Source: CPC320 sp002684375
GTDB lineage: Bacteria > Pseudomonadota > Alphaproteobacteria > Rhodobacterales > Rhodobacteraceae
Reading direction: 5' to 3'
Assembly (NCBI GenBank): GCA_965662545.1
Contig: CBFIHZ010000022.1
Coordinates: forward strand, 6,022 to 70,021
DNA length: 64,000 nucleotides
Shown here: in pieces, positions 43,897 to 52,353 of the stretch
How the letters are laid out: each line of letters begins with the position of its first letter
How positions within the stretch are numbered: position 1 is the stretch's first letter
The notes under the pieces: generated by a model
Seen by the model: the letters and a program-made list of their open reading frames with translations, nothing else
The model's database searches: none
Told to the model about the DNA's origin: nothing
Position numbers and translations under genes: made by a program

Positions 43897-44961
43897 ATGA
43901 CGCTTGAGCTAAGAAATATTACCAAACAGGTGGCGGGGGTGTGCCATATTAAGCCCACAAACCTGCTCTTGAAGCCGGGACATTTCAACGTTCTGCTCGG
44001 CGAGACAGGATCGGGTAAAACCTCGTTGATTAAATTGATGGCAGGGTTGGACCCTGTTGCCGATGGTGAGATTTTGATGGACGGAACCAATATTACGGCG
44101 CTGTCGACGCAAAAGCGTAACATATCTCTGGTGCATCAGTTTTTTGTAAATTATCCGCATATGACGGTATTTGATAACATCGCCTCACCGCTCAAACTCG
44201 CCGGAATATCTGGCTCCGAGTTACAAGGGCGGGTGGAAGAGGCGGCAGATATTCTGCAGATCAGACCATTGCTGGCGCGGCGGCCTCAAGAACTGTCGGG
44301 CGGCCAGCAACAGCGCACAGCGCTTGCCCGCGCTATTGTCAAACAAAGTAAGGCAGTGTTTCTGGACGAACCCTTGGCCAATTTGGATTTCAAACTGCGT
44401 GAAGAACTGCGTGAGCAATTGCCGGTGTTATTTGCTGGGCGTGGTGCGGTGGTGGTCTATGCCACCTCCGAGCCGGAAGAGGCGTTGTTGTTGGGCGGGG
44501 AGACGGCGCTAATTTCTGATGGGCGGGTCTCTCAGTTTGGCCCAACCAGCGAATTATATCACCGGCCCAATGATTTCACATCGGCAAACGTGTTCTCTGA
44601 TCCCCCAATTAATGCGGCCCAGATCACGAAAACCGGGACAACCGCGCATTTGAACCTTGAAACGAGTTGGGAATTATCGGGGGAGGCAGCAGCTTTGCGC
44701 GACGGGGTCTATCAGGTCGCGGTCCGGCCCAATCATGTTGCGCCGGTGCAAACTCAAACGGCCTGTGTGCCGTTGACCGGCACCGTTTTGGTGACCGAAC
44801 TCAGCGGCTCGGACAGCAGTGCGCATTTCTCGATAGGTGAAGACGTCTGGGTGTCATTGGCACACGGCGTTCATAGTTACGAAATCGGCGCAGCACATCC
44901 CTTTTATCTTGATCCGTCAAAGTGCTTTTACTTTGCCGCTGACGGTCAACGTGTGGCGTAA
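43897..44961 (+). CDS. glpS: Glycerol ABC transporter ATPase, canonical subunit
   Basis: ABC ATPase of 354 residues. Walker A GETGSGKTSLIK near residue 36, Q-loop HQFFVNYPHMTV, signature LSGGQQQRTALARAI near 130, Walker B AVFLDEPLANLD, and a C-terminal TOBE-like regulatory domain (VYQVAVRPNHVAPV). The switch-loop His position reads VYATSEPEEA, with Ser-Glu where His is usual. Start at 43897 is chosen because the six residues before it do not match the family and GAAAAGAGA stands upstream. Confidence 0.87.
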   Translation: MTLELRNITKQVAGVCHIKPTNLLLKPGHFNVLLGETGSGKTSLIKLMAGLDPVADGEILMDGTNITALSTQKRNISLVHQFFVNYPHMTVFDNIASPLKLAGISGSELQGRVEEAADILQIRPLLARRPQELSGGQQQRTALARAIVKQSKAVFLDEPLANLDFKLREELREQLPVLFAGRGAVVVYATSEPEEALLLGGETALISDGRVSQFGPTSELYHRPNDFTSANVFSDPPINAAQITKTGTTAHLNLETSWELSGEAAALRDGVYQVAVRPNHVAPVQTQTACVPLTGTVLVTELSGSDSSAHFSIGEDVWVSLAHGVHSYEIGAAHPFYLDPSKCFYFAADGQRVA

Positions 44962-44975
44962 ATAGAGCATCGGAT

Positions 44976-46073
44976 ATGGCAAGAATAACTCTCTCACAAT
45001 TGCGGCACAGCTATCTGCCTCGTCCGACTGGGCCAGATGACTATGTGCTGAAAGACATCGATCTCGATTGGCACAATGGCGGTGCTTACGCGCTGCTTGG
45101 GCCGTCGGGTTGTGGTAAATCCACCCTGTTGAACATCATTTCAGGCTTGTTGGCGCCGTCTGAGGGCCGGATTTTTTTCGATGGCAGAGATGTGACTGAG
45201 CTGCCGCCGGAGCAGCGCAATATTGCCCAGGTTTTTCAGTTTCCGGTAATCTATGACACTATGAGCGTCTATAACAATCTTGCCTTCCCGTTGCGCAACC
45301 GCGGCGTCGATGAGGCAGTGATCAAAGATCGGGTGACCAAAATTGCTGAAATGCTGGATGTGACCGAGATGCTGCAGAAACCTGCAGCTGGCCTGTCACC
45401 CGATAATAAGCAAAAGATTTCTATGGGACGCGGTTTGGTGCGCGACGACGTCAATGTCGTGATGTTCGACGAACCTTTGACTGTGATCGATCCGCACCTT
45501 AAGTGGACGTTGCGCTCAAAATTGAAAGAGCTGCATCAAAAAGTGCGCGCCACGATGATCTATGTGACCCATGATCAGACTGAGGCGCTGACATTTGCAG
45601 ATCAGGTCGTTGTCATGGAGGATGGCCAGATTGTTCAGATTGGCACTCCGGTTGAGCTGTTTGAACGTCCCACCCATACGTTTGTCGGCCATTTCATCGG
45701 CTCGCCGGGGATGAATATTTTGCCGTGTACCGTACAGAACGGTCAGGCGCTGTTTGACGGTCACCCCGTGGTTTTGGAGGGTCCGATCGTGGCTGGGCCA
45801 GCGGATCAGAGCGGGGGGCTGACCCAGATCGGCATCCGGCCTGAATTTATCACATTTGGTGAGACTGGCGTGCCGGCAACTGTACGCAAGGTCGCAGATA
45901 TAGGCCGTCATAGTGTGGTGGATACCCTGGTGGGCGAGTTCATCATCAAAGTCATTTTAGAGGGCGCTGCACCCGCGCAGGGTTCGGCAGTGCACTTGCG
46001 CTTTGACCCCAGCAAGACCCGGCTTTATCGCGATGGCTGGATCGCCACCAAAGAACCGGAGGCTGCGGAATGA
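44976..46073 (+). CDS. glpT: Glycerol ABC transporter ATPase, degenerate-signature subunit
   Basis: ABC ATPase of 365 residues. Walker A GPSGCGKSTLLN and the Q-loop FQFPVIYDTM are normal, and the switch His is in VTHDQTEALTFA. The LSGGQ signature is replaced by LSPDNKQKISMGRGLV, and Walker B/D-loop reads VVMFDEPLTVIDPHLKW. Paired with the canonical GlpS this makes an asymmetric ATPase heterodimer, one site probably less active. A C-terminal TOBE domain follows (GIRPEFITFGE). It overlaps the next gene by 4 nt. Confidence 0.88.
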   Translation: MARITLSQLRHSYLPRPTGPDDYVLKDIDLDWHNGGAYALLGPSGCGKSTLLNIISGLLAPSEGRIFFDGRDVTELPPEQRNIAQVFQFPVIYDTMSVYNNLAFPLRNRGVDEAVIKDRVTKIAEMLDVTEMLQKPAAGLSPDNKQKISMGRGLVRDDVNVVMFDEPLTVIDPHLKWTLRSKLKELHQKVRATMIYVTHDQTEALTFADQVVVMEDGQIVQIGTPVELFERPTHTFVGHFIGSPGMNILPCTVQNGQALFDGHPVVLEGPIVAGPADQSGGLTQIGIRPEFITFGETGVPATVRKVADIGRHSVVDTLVGEFIIKVILEGAAPAQGSAVHLRFDPSKTRLYRDGWIATKEPEAAE

Positions 46074-46933
46074 AAAAAGCCTATCAAAAAGCTTGGTTTT
46101 TGGTGCTGCCAGTGTTGTTGCTTGTGGCGTTCAACGCGCTGATACCGATGATGACTGTGGTGAATTATTCGGTGCAGGAAACCTTTGGGAACAATTTATT
46201 TTTTTGGGAAGGCTTGGGCTGGTTCGAAAAGCTGCTGAATTCTGATCGTTTCCACGCCGCCTTGGGACGGCAGTTTATGTTCACGGGGTTGATCCTTGTG
46301 ATCGAGGTGCCTCTGGGCATTGCCATCGCGCTGGCGATGCCGCGGCAGGGCATCTGGGTGCCGTTCTTTCTGGTCACTATGGCGCTGCCGATGCTGATCC
46401 CCTGGAATGTGGTTGGTGCGATGTGGAATATCTTTACTCTGCCAGACATCGGCTTGCTTGGGTATTTTATGAACCATACGTTGGGCATTGATTATGATAT
46501 GACCCAGAATCCATTTGCCGCTTGGGTGACGATTATCACCATGGATGTCTGGCATTGGACGTCGCTGGTGGTTTTGCTCAGCTACGCTGGTCTGGTATCG
46601 ATCCCGGATGCCTATTATCAAGCCGCGAAAATTGATGGTGCTACGAGGTGGGCCGTGTTTCGGTACATTCAACTGCCTAAAATGAAACAGGTGTTGACCA
46701 TCGCTATTCTGCTGCGGTTCATGGACAGCTTTAATATCTATACCGAGATATTCGTCCTGACCGGTGGTGGGCCTGGAAATTCAACGACCCTACTATCGAT
46801 CGATCTGGTGAAAATCGCCCTTGGTCAGTTTGACTTGGGTCCTGCTGCGGCGATGTCGTTGATTTACTTTGCAATCACGCTTCTGATTTCTTGGTTGTTC
46901 TACACGCTGATGACAAAGGATGATCTCAAATGA
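46070..46933 (+). CDS. glpP: Glycerol ABC transporter permease 1
   Basis: Binding-protein-dependent permease (BPD_transp_1, MalF-like), 287 residues with six hydrophobic segments. The EAA motif reads YYQAAKIDGATRWAVFRYIQLPKMK near residue 184. ATGA overlaps join it to glpT before and glpQ after. Forms the inner-membrane channel with GlpQ. Confidence 0.9.
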   Translation: MKKAYQKAWFLVLPVLLLVAFNALIPMMTVVNYSVQETFGNNLFFWEGLGWFEKLLNSDRFHAALGRQFMFTGLILVIEVPLGIAIALAMPRQGIWVPFFLVTMALPMLIPWNVVGAMWNIFTLPDIGLLGYFMNHTLGIDYDMTQNPFAAWVTIITMDVWHWTSLVVLLSYAGLVSIPDAYYQAAKIDGATRWAVFRYIQLPKMKQVLTIAILLRFMDSFNIYTEIFVLTGGGPGNSTTLLSIDLVKIALGQFDLGPAAAMSLIYFAITLLISWLFYTLMTKDDLK

Positions 46934-47742
46934 CCCAGCCAAAAATGCGCATGAGCATTCTGATCCCGATCCTTTATACGCTGTTTCTCATGCTGCCGAT
47001 CTATTGGCTTGTGGCGATGAGTTTCAAGACCACTGGCGAAATTCTATCGGGGTTTTCCCTGTTTCCACAGACTTGGACCTTCGATAACTACCGGGTGATT
47101 TTCACTGACCCCACATGGTATTGGGGGTATATCAACTCGATTATCTATGTGTCTCTGAATACGGTGATTTCGGTAACAGTGGCGCTGCCTGCGGCCTATG
47201 CGTTCTCGCGGTATAGTTTTTTGGGCGACAAACACCTGTTCTTTTGGCTGCTGACCAATCGGATGGCACCGGCCGCGGTGTTCGCGCTACCGTTCTTTCA
47301 GTTGTATTCAGCGGTTGAGTTGTTTGATACGCATCTGGCCGTGGCGCTGGCCCATTGTCTGTTCAATATTCCGCTCGCGGTTTGGATTCTTGAAGGTTTT
47401 ATGGGCGGTGTGCCAAAGGAACTGGACGAGACCGCCGCGGTTGACGGCTATAGTTTTCCACGCTTTTTCGTGACGATCTTTCTGCCGTCAATTAAGGCTG
47501 GTGTCGGGGTAGCAGCATTCTTTTGTTTCATGTTTTCTTGGGTTGAGTTGCTTTTGGCCAAGACTCTGACGGCTGTGGCCGCCAAGCCGATTGCCGCGAC
47601 AATGACAAAAACCGCCTCAAGCGCGGGCTATGAGCTGGGGCTGCTGGCGGCGGCTGGAACGCTGACCATCATTCCGGGTGCGATCGTTATTTATTTCGTG
47701 CGTAACTATATTGCCAAGGGCTTTGCCCTAGGGAGGGTATAA
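46930..47742 (+). CDS. glpQ: Glycerol ABC transporter permease 2
   Basis: MalG-like permease of 270 residues with six hydrophobic segments; the EAA motif is LDETAAVDGYSFPRFFVTIFLPSIKAG near 160. It begins with SILIPILYTLFLMLPIYWLVAMSFKT. Overlaps glpP (ATGA) and glpU (TAATG). Confidence 0.9.
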   Translation: MTQPKMRMSILIPILYTLFLMLPIYWLVAMSFKTTGEILSGFSLFPQTWTFDNYRVIFTDPTWYWGYINSIIYVSLNTVISVTVALPAAYAFSRYSFLGDKHLFFWLLTNRMAPAAVFALPFFQLYSAVELFDTHLAVALAHCLFNIPLAVWILEGFMGGVPKELDETAAVDGYSFPRFFVTIFLPSIKAGVGVAAFFCFMFSWVELLLAKTLTAVAAKPIAATMTKTASSAGYELGLLAAAGTLTIIPGAIVIYFVRNYIAKGFALGRV

Positions 47743-48020
47743 TGCTGAGTTGGATGGCATGGACCTGGCCGACCGCGCTGGTGTTTGTCGGGATCTTCAG
47801 CGCGATTGCGGTGTTGGTTGTGATCGAAATACGCAGCCCTGGCGGAGCGGAGCGCAGGGGTATTCTGGGTCTGACAACCACGCGGGGTGATCGGTTGTTT
47901 ATCGCGCTTTTGGGCAGTGTATATATTTTTCTGGCTTGGCTTGGATTGATGGGAATGCCGCTTTGGTCGCCTTTGGCCCTGAGTTTACTCTGGGCGGTGT
48001 TTTGTTTTCGCAAGGTATGA
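47742..48020 (+). CDS. glpU: Small membrane protein of the glycerol transporter operon (DUF2160)
   Basis: 92-residue protein with two hydrophobic segments (about 7-27 and 52-80). SWMAWTWPTALVFVGIFSAIAVLVVIEI and RRGILGLTTTRGDRLFIALLGSVYIFLAWLGL match the DUF2160 proteins that always accompany these glycerol transporters. The TAATG overlap with glpQ supports coupled translation. Its biochemical role is unknown. Confidence 0.87.
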   Translation: MLSWMAWTWPTALVFVGIFSAIAVLVVIEIRSPGGAERRGILGLTTTRGDRLFIALLGSVYIFLAWLGLMGMPLWSPLALSLLWAVFCFRKV

Positions 48021-48121
48021 AGCTTGACCGAGGTCTGACAAAAACTGCTTGGTGGAACGAAGTTTTTAGTATTTAATTTCATCAAGCGGTCAGAAGCGCC
48101 GCAAAATTACAGGACGACCCG

Positions 48122-48517
48122 ATGCGACAGAAAAAGAAAAGTGAATTTCTGACGGAAGTAGAATTGGAATTCATGACCGTGCTGTGGCAAATCGGTCGGG
48201 GCACCGTGCGGGATTTGATCGCCAAACTCGCTGCAGATCGAAACCTAGCCTATACGTCGGTTGCAACGATTATGCGTATCTTGGAACAAAAAAACTTTGT
48301 CACCAGCGTCAAAGAGGGAAAGACATTTGTCTACACTCCGGTTCTGGCCAAGGATGCCTATCAATCGCGGTCGTTAAAAGACCTGTCTGCAAAACTGTTT
48401 GACGACACGCCGGCCTCTTTGGTGGCGCGTCTGGTGGATGATGACGGATTGTCGGAAGAGGCTTTAGAGGAAATTCGAGCACTTCTTGATAGGAGGTTAA
48501 AGAATGACCCTGACTAA
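48122..48517 (+). CDS. BlaI/MecI/CopY-family repressor
   Basis: Penicillinase-repressor-type winged-helix protein, 131 residues: LTEVELEFMTVLWQIGRGTVRDLIAKL, YTSVATIMRILEQKNFVTSVKEGKTFVYTPVLAKD. A C-terminal dimerisation helix follows. In BlaI/BlaR systems the repressor is cut or released when a membrane M56 peptidase senses a signal. The M56 gene overlaps its 3' end by 14 nt. No target beta-lactamase gene is nearby. Confidence 0.9.
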   Translation: MRQKKKSEFLTEVELEFMTVLWQIGRGTVRDLIAKLAADRNLAYTSVATIMRILEQKNFVTSVKEGKTFVYTPVLAKDAYQSRSLKDLSAKLFDDTPASLVARLVDDDGLSEEALEEIRALLDRRLKNDPD

Positions 48518-49634
48518 TTACTTACTCAACGCTTATATCGACGCAAATATTTTATTGATCTTTGCCTTTGGTGTCTGGGCGCTGGCGCGTTTCATTTTGG
48601 GTCGATTTGGATTTTCACAGGCCTTTGGCTTGCAACTGAAACTGTTGAACGGGGTGTTTTTGGCGGTTGCCGTCAGTCCGTTTTTTTGCCTGGCGTTTGA
48701 TCTGTTGATTGAGACGGGGACCGTGTCGCAATCCTATGCGGTGAGCCTGTCTGATATCGTCTTGGCGCAGTATCTCAACGGTGGTTTTGCTATGCAACCC
48801 TCGCAATTGGAATATTTGCTCGGTATACGCAGTGAAATGATGACGGCGCTGGTCGGCTTTAATACGTTGGGCGCGATGTTTGTGGCGGCCTGCGTTGCCA
48901 TTGGATTTAGCGTGGGGCTGTTCAGAATTTTACGCAGCATGATGGCGCTGAACAATATCATCGGCCGCAGCTATGAATGGCGGCAGTTTGGCAATTTGCA
49001 TTTACGCCTGTCAGACACCAACCATGTGCCGTTTTCGACCCGCAGTTTGCGCCGTCGCTATATTGTTCTGCCCTCGGCGATGTTGGGCCAGAGTGATGAT
49101 TTAAAGATGGCTTTGGCGCATGAATTCCAGCATCTGCGACAAGGCGACGTCGAATGGGAAATTGCGCTTGAGGCGCTGCGACCACTATTTTTCTGGAACC
49201 CGGTGTTTATTTTCTGGAAACGGCAAGTGGACCAACTGCGCGAATTGTCCTGCGATCAACAGGTGTTGGCGCGCAACAACTATGACGTAAAAGCCTATTG
49301 TGAGTGTCTTTTCAGGGTCTGCCGCAACAGCCTGCGGCAAGATTCGCGACAATTGGTTTTGATCTCTTCTGTGCCGTTTGCGCAGATCGACAAGTCCCTT
49401 CTTGGGGTCAACTCTGCCGCGTTTCTAAGGCGCCGTATGACGTCGGTTTTTGATGCGAAAAAAGTGCCGCAAGGCAGAGGTCTCTCGGGCGTTCTGAGTG
49501 TCTTTCTCATGGGGCTTGTGATCTCGATTTCGGTGGCAATGACGAACCAAGGCGACTGGAGCCAAGACCGGTTGATGTTGTCGGCGATCGTCAACCTTGA
49601 GCGTTTGCATGGGCCGACGCATTTTGGCGGCTAA
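48504..49634 (+). CDS. M56 (BlaR1-like) membrane metallopeptidase without sensor domain
   Basis: Membrane protein of 376 residues. Hydrophobic segments are near 12-33, 42-65, 112-135 and 325-345. The zinc peptidase motif HEFQH (near 210) is followed by LRQGDVEWEIALEALRPLFFWNPVFIFW and the third-ligand region LRELSCDQQVL. The protein stops soon after the last helix, so it lacks the C-terminal penicillin-binding sensor domain of BlaR1/MecR1. AGGAGG precedes its ATG inside the BlaI gene. It is the likely activating protease for that repressor; the signal it senses is unknown. Confidence 0.88.
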   Translation: MTLTNYLLNAYIDANILLIFAFGVWALARFILGRFGFSQAFGLQLKLLNGVFLAVAVSPFFCLAFDLLIETGTVSQSYAVSLSDIVLAQYLNGGFAMQPSQLEYLLGIRSEMMTALVGFNTLGAMFVAACVAIGFSVGLFRILRSMMALNNIIGRSYEWRQFGNLHLRLSDTNHVPFSTRSLRRRYIVLPSAMLGQSDDLKMALAHEFQHLRQGDVEWEIALEALRPLFFWNPVFIFWKRQVDQLRELSCDQQVLARNNYDVKAYCECLFRVCRNSLRQDSRQLVLISSVPFAQIDKSLLGVNSAAFLRRRMTSVFDAKKVPQGRGLSGVLSVFLMGLVISISVAMTNQGDWSQDRLMLSAIVNLERLHGPTHFGG

Positions 49635-49709
49635 AGCCTCGAAATCGTGAAGACCCAGCGTTGAACATACAGGGGCTTGTGGCGGCCACCCTTTGCGGTA
49701 TGACGCCGG

Positions 49710-51506
49710 TTAGGCGTTCAAAATATCTTTAATTTTTGTCGAATATATCTCACGTAATTGACCAACGATGACCCTGTCCTCAAGTTTGCATTTGTTGATT
49801 TCTTCTGAAAAATCCACACTTTTGTAGGATGTGAGGTCTTGCGTGTTAAATCTGTTTGCTGCCGGTTCTTGACCCAGTGCCAGTTGCGACGAGACCGCGA
49901 GCAGCCAAGTTATTGGTGCTAAGTTCGATATCTCTGAGGCAAGCTGTATGCAGTGTTCGTACTTTTCATCCAAAAAACATGCGAAGGCCGCATCTGATTT
50001 TCGTTTGTCACTATTGATCTGACCCTGCGGCACGGGATCGATTTCCAATGCCATCAGCGTCAGTTCACAGCCCAGCGATACATCGGTGCCAGACTTCAGT
50101 AGCGCCTCGCCGTATTGTTGTAAGATACGCGGGTCGTTCGGGACCTGTTCATAGGCCCGTTTACCATGTTCGACCGCAAGCTTCATGTCGCCCATCGCAC
50201 CGTGGACCGCGGATAAAAGGCGGTGGCATTCGAAATCATTAGGGTCCATTTTGATCGCTGTATTAACCAGTTCCATCGCGGTGGGAAACAACTCGTCTGA
50301 GGGTGTGTCAGAAAACCCACGCGCCATCGCCTGACCAAGTGTGCACGCCTTCCAGGCGTAGGCTTGGGCGTTTTGTGGGTCGGATTTAATCGCGGCTTCA
50401 AACATCAAGAGCGCCTCGGCGTTTGCGGCGCGTTCAAATTGGTGATGTAACTCTTTTCCCCGCAGCAAAAATTCGTAAGAATTCATATTTTCTGTTGGTT
50501 TGCGTTTTGCCCGCTCGAGGCTTGAGACTTCAATTTCTCCCAGGATTTGATTTACAACAGAGCGGACGATTTCATCTTGCACCTCGAAAATATCATCCAG
50601 CACTCGGTCAAACCGCTTGCTCCAAAGAATTTCGCTGTTTTGCGCTGCCGACAAGGTGATCGAGACACGGACTTTTTTGCCTGCGGATCGCACGCTGCCA
50701 TTGATCATATAGTCGACGTTAAATTGCTGGATCAGCTGCTCTATATCTGCGCCGCTTGCGCCAAAATTAATGCTCGATTGCCGCGAGATTACCGACAGCT
50801 GACGTACCATGGCAAGTTCAGTGGTTACGTCTTCAAAGATCCCATCGGTCAAAAAGGAACTGTCTTCATTTTTATTCAGATTGTCGAAAGGCAAAATGGC
50901 AAGGCAGGGTTTGGTCTGAGAGGTGACTTCTGGACTTGTGGCCGCAGTGTCAACGCGGGCAGCGGGTTGACTGCCGGCATTTGTTTCGACCGTGAACACT
51001 TCAAAGTCTGAGGCAATGTTCTTTAGGGTTCGGGTTCCGGCTGCTTTGGTGATCGAAGCCAGCTGTGTGCTGACCTGCTCACTGACTGTACGGGAAACCA
51101 GAATTTGGCCGGGGTTGCATTGGCTTTCCAAGCGTGCTGCGATATTGACGCCATTGCCATATATATTGTCTTGTTCGACAATAACATCGCCGCTGTGGAT
51201 TCCCACCCGCCATTCCAGCGCAATAAATGGATCTGCGTCAGGTGCGGTTTTATTGCGGTCATAGAGCGCGTTTTGAAAGTTTACGGCTGCGTTTACACAG
51301 TTTATCGGTCCTGCGAACTCGGCAAGAACCGAATCTCCTGCTGTGTGAAAAATCCGGCCACCCTGCTCGTGAATCACCGCGTCTATGATGTTCCGGCAGG
51401 TTTTCAGGCTGTCTAAAGTGCCTTCCTCATCTTCGCGCATATGTTTACTAAAGCCAACGCAATCGGTTGCCAGAATGCATGCAAACTTTCTTTTTATATC
51501 ACTCAT
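49710..51506 (-). CDS. Class III adenylate/guanylate cyclase with FlgO-like and TPR domains
   Basis: Protein of 598 residues. Residues about 5-175 are a class III nucleotide cyclase domain (CILATDCVGFSKHMREDEEGT with metal Asp, TAGDSVLAEFAGP with the second Asp, RVGIHSGDVIVEQDNIYGNGVNIAARLES). Residues about 205-330 form a TolB/FlgO-like domain (LAILPFDNLNKNEDSSFLTDGIFEDVTTEL, VDYMINGSVR, LDDIFEVQDEIVRSV). TPR repeats follow to about 540. No membrane segment. ATG 51506 (MSDIKRKFAC) is chosen from family fit. Stand-alone gene; the input signal probably acts through the TPR part. Confidence 0.88.
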   Translation of the reverse strand: MSDIKRKFACILATDCVGFSKHMREDEEGTLDSLKTCRNIIDAVIHEQGGRIFHTAGDSVLAEFAGPINCVNAAVNFQNALYDRNKTAPDADPFIALEWRVGIHSGDVIVEQDNIYGNGVNIAARLESQCNPGQILVSRTVSEQVSTQLASITKAAGTRTLKNIASDFEVFTVETNAGSQPAARVDTAATSPEVTSQTKPCLAILPFDNLNKNEDSSFLTDGIFEDVTTELAMVRQLSVISRQSSINFGASGADIEQLIQQFNVDYMINGSVRSAGKKVRVSITLSAAQNSEILWSKRFDRVLDDIFEVQDEIVRSVVNQILGEIEVSSLERAKRKPTENMNSYEFLLRGKELHHQFERAANAEALLMFEAAIKSDPQNAQAYAWKACTLGQAMARGFSDTPSDELFPTAMELVNTAIKMDPNDFECHRLLSAVHGAMGDMKLAVEHGKRAYEQVPNDPRILQQYGEALLKSGTDVSLGCELTLMALEIDPVPQGQINSDKRKSDAAFACFLDEKYEHCIQLASEISNLAPITWLLAVSSQLALGQEPAANRFNTQDLTSYKSVDFSEEINKCKLEDRVIVGQLREIYSTKIKDILNA

Positions 51507-51804
51507 GACGATACCCAGATTGCCCATTTTCACGCAATTCTATTTAACAAATGGGCGCTGAGGAGCCTAGTTTTCATTCGACAGTGCCACGCTGTCTTTA
51601 GTATTCCCAAAAGACGCGTAGGGACACTGTGCTGACCATGCACTCACCGGCTGCGGTATACTTGAGACCGAGTAGATTGAGAGCACAATGTTTATTTATG
51701 GCAAAAGCTCAAGATCATCTTGGCATTTCAGAGACTATTTCTGGAGCTGAGGCTTCATCCCTAAAATCTGCCTGATGAGATATGTAATGCGCTAGGATGG
51801 GGTG

Positions 51805-52281
51805 TTACTTTCTAAAACTGTCGAGACTGACAACCTCAGCGGCAGGGGCTTTTTCTTCTGGGCCTTCAGGCAGTTCCAGCTTTCCTAACAGGCTGTCGTC
51901 CGGTCCGACAGGTTCTTCTGTCTCATCGTTTTGGTTTTCAAACTTCAGCCCAAATTCAACGGATGGATCCACAAAAGTCTTTAACGCTCCGTATGGAATG
52001 TAGAGCGGGGCAGGGGTGTCGCCGAAATTTAGCGTCACATAAAAGCCGTTCTCGGTCACATCCAACCCGTCATACCAATGTTGCATAACCACGGTCATTT
52101 CATTTGGGTACCGCTCTGCAAGCCAACCGGGGATCTCAACTTCTGGATGCTCTGTGTCGAAAGTGATGAAAAAATGGTGGTCCCCTGGCAGGCCATTGTC
52201 TTGGACACCATGCAACACCTGTTTGATCAGGTCGCGCATGGCCTGGTGCATCAGGTTGCCATAATCAATGCTCTCGCTCAT
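51805..52281 (-). CDS. sspB: SspB-like ClpXP adaptor
   Basis: Alphaproteobacterial SspB, 158 residues, which delivers tmRNA-tagged proteins to ClpXP. The substrate-binding domain includes IDYGNLMHQAMRDLIKQVL, HHFFITFDTEHPEVEIPGWL and ENGFYVTLNFGDTPAPLYIPYGALKTFVDPSVEFGLKF. An acidic linker and a C-terminal ClpX-binding tail (EVVSLDSFRK) complete it. The tmRNA gene itself lies about 5 kb away at 57.4 kb. Confidence 0.92.
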   Translation of the reverse strand: MSESIDYGNLMHQAMRDLIKQVLHGVQDNGLPGDHHFFITFDTEHPEVEIPGWLAERYPNEMTVVMQHWYDGLDVTENGFYVTLNFGDTPAPLYIPYGALKTFVDPSVEFGLKFENQNDETEEPVGPDDSLLGKLELPEGPEEKAPAAEVVSLDSFRK

Positions 52282-52353
52282 TTTGATCCCATTTCAGTTT
52301 CTTTGGGATCATACGGCATTCGTTAAAAAACAAAAGCCCAGATGGTGCAAATT

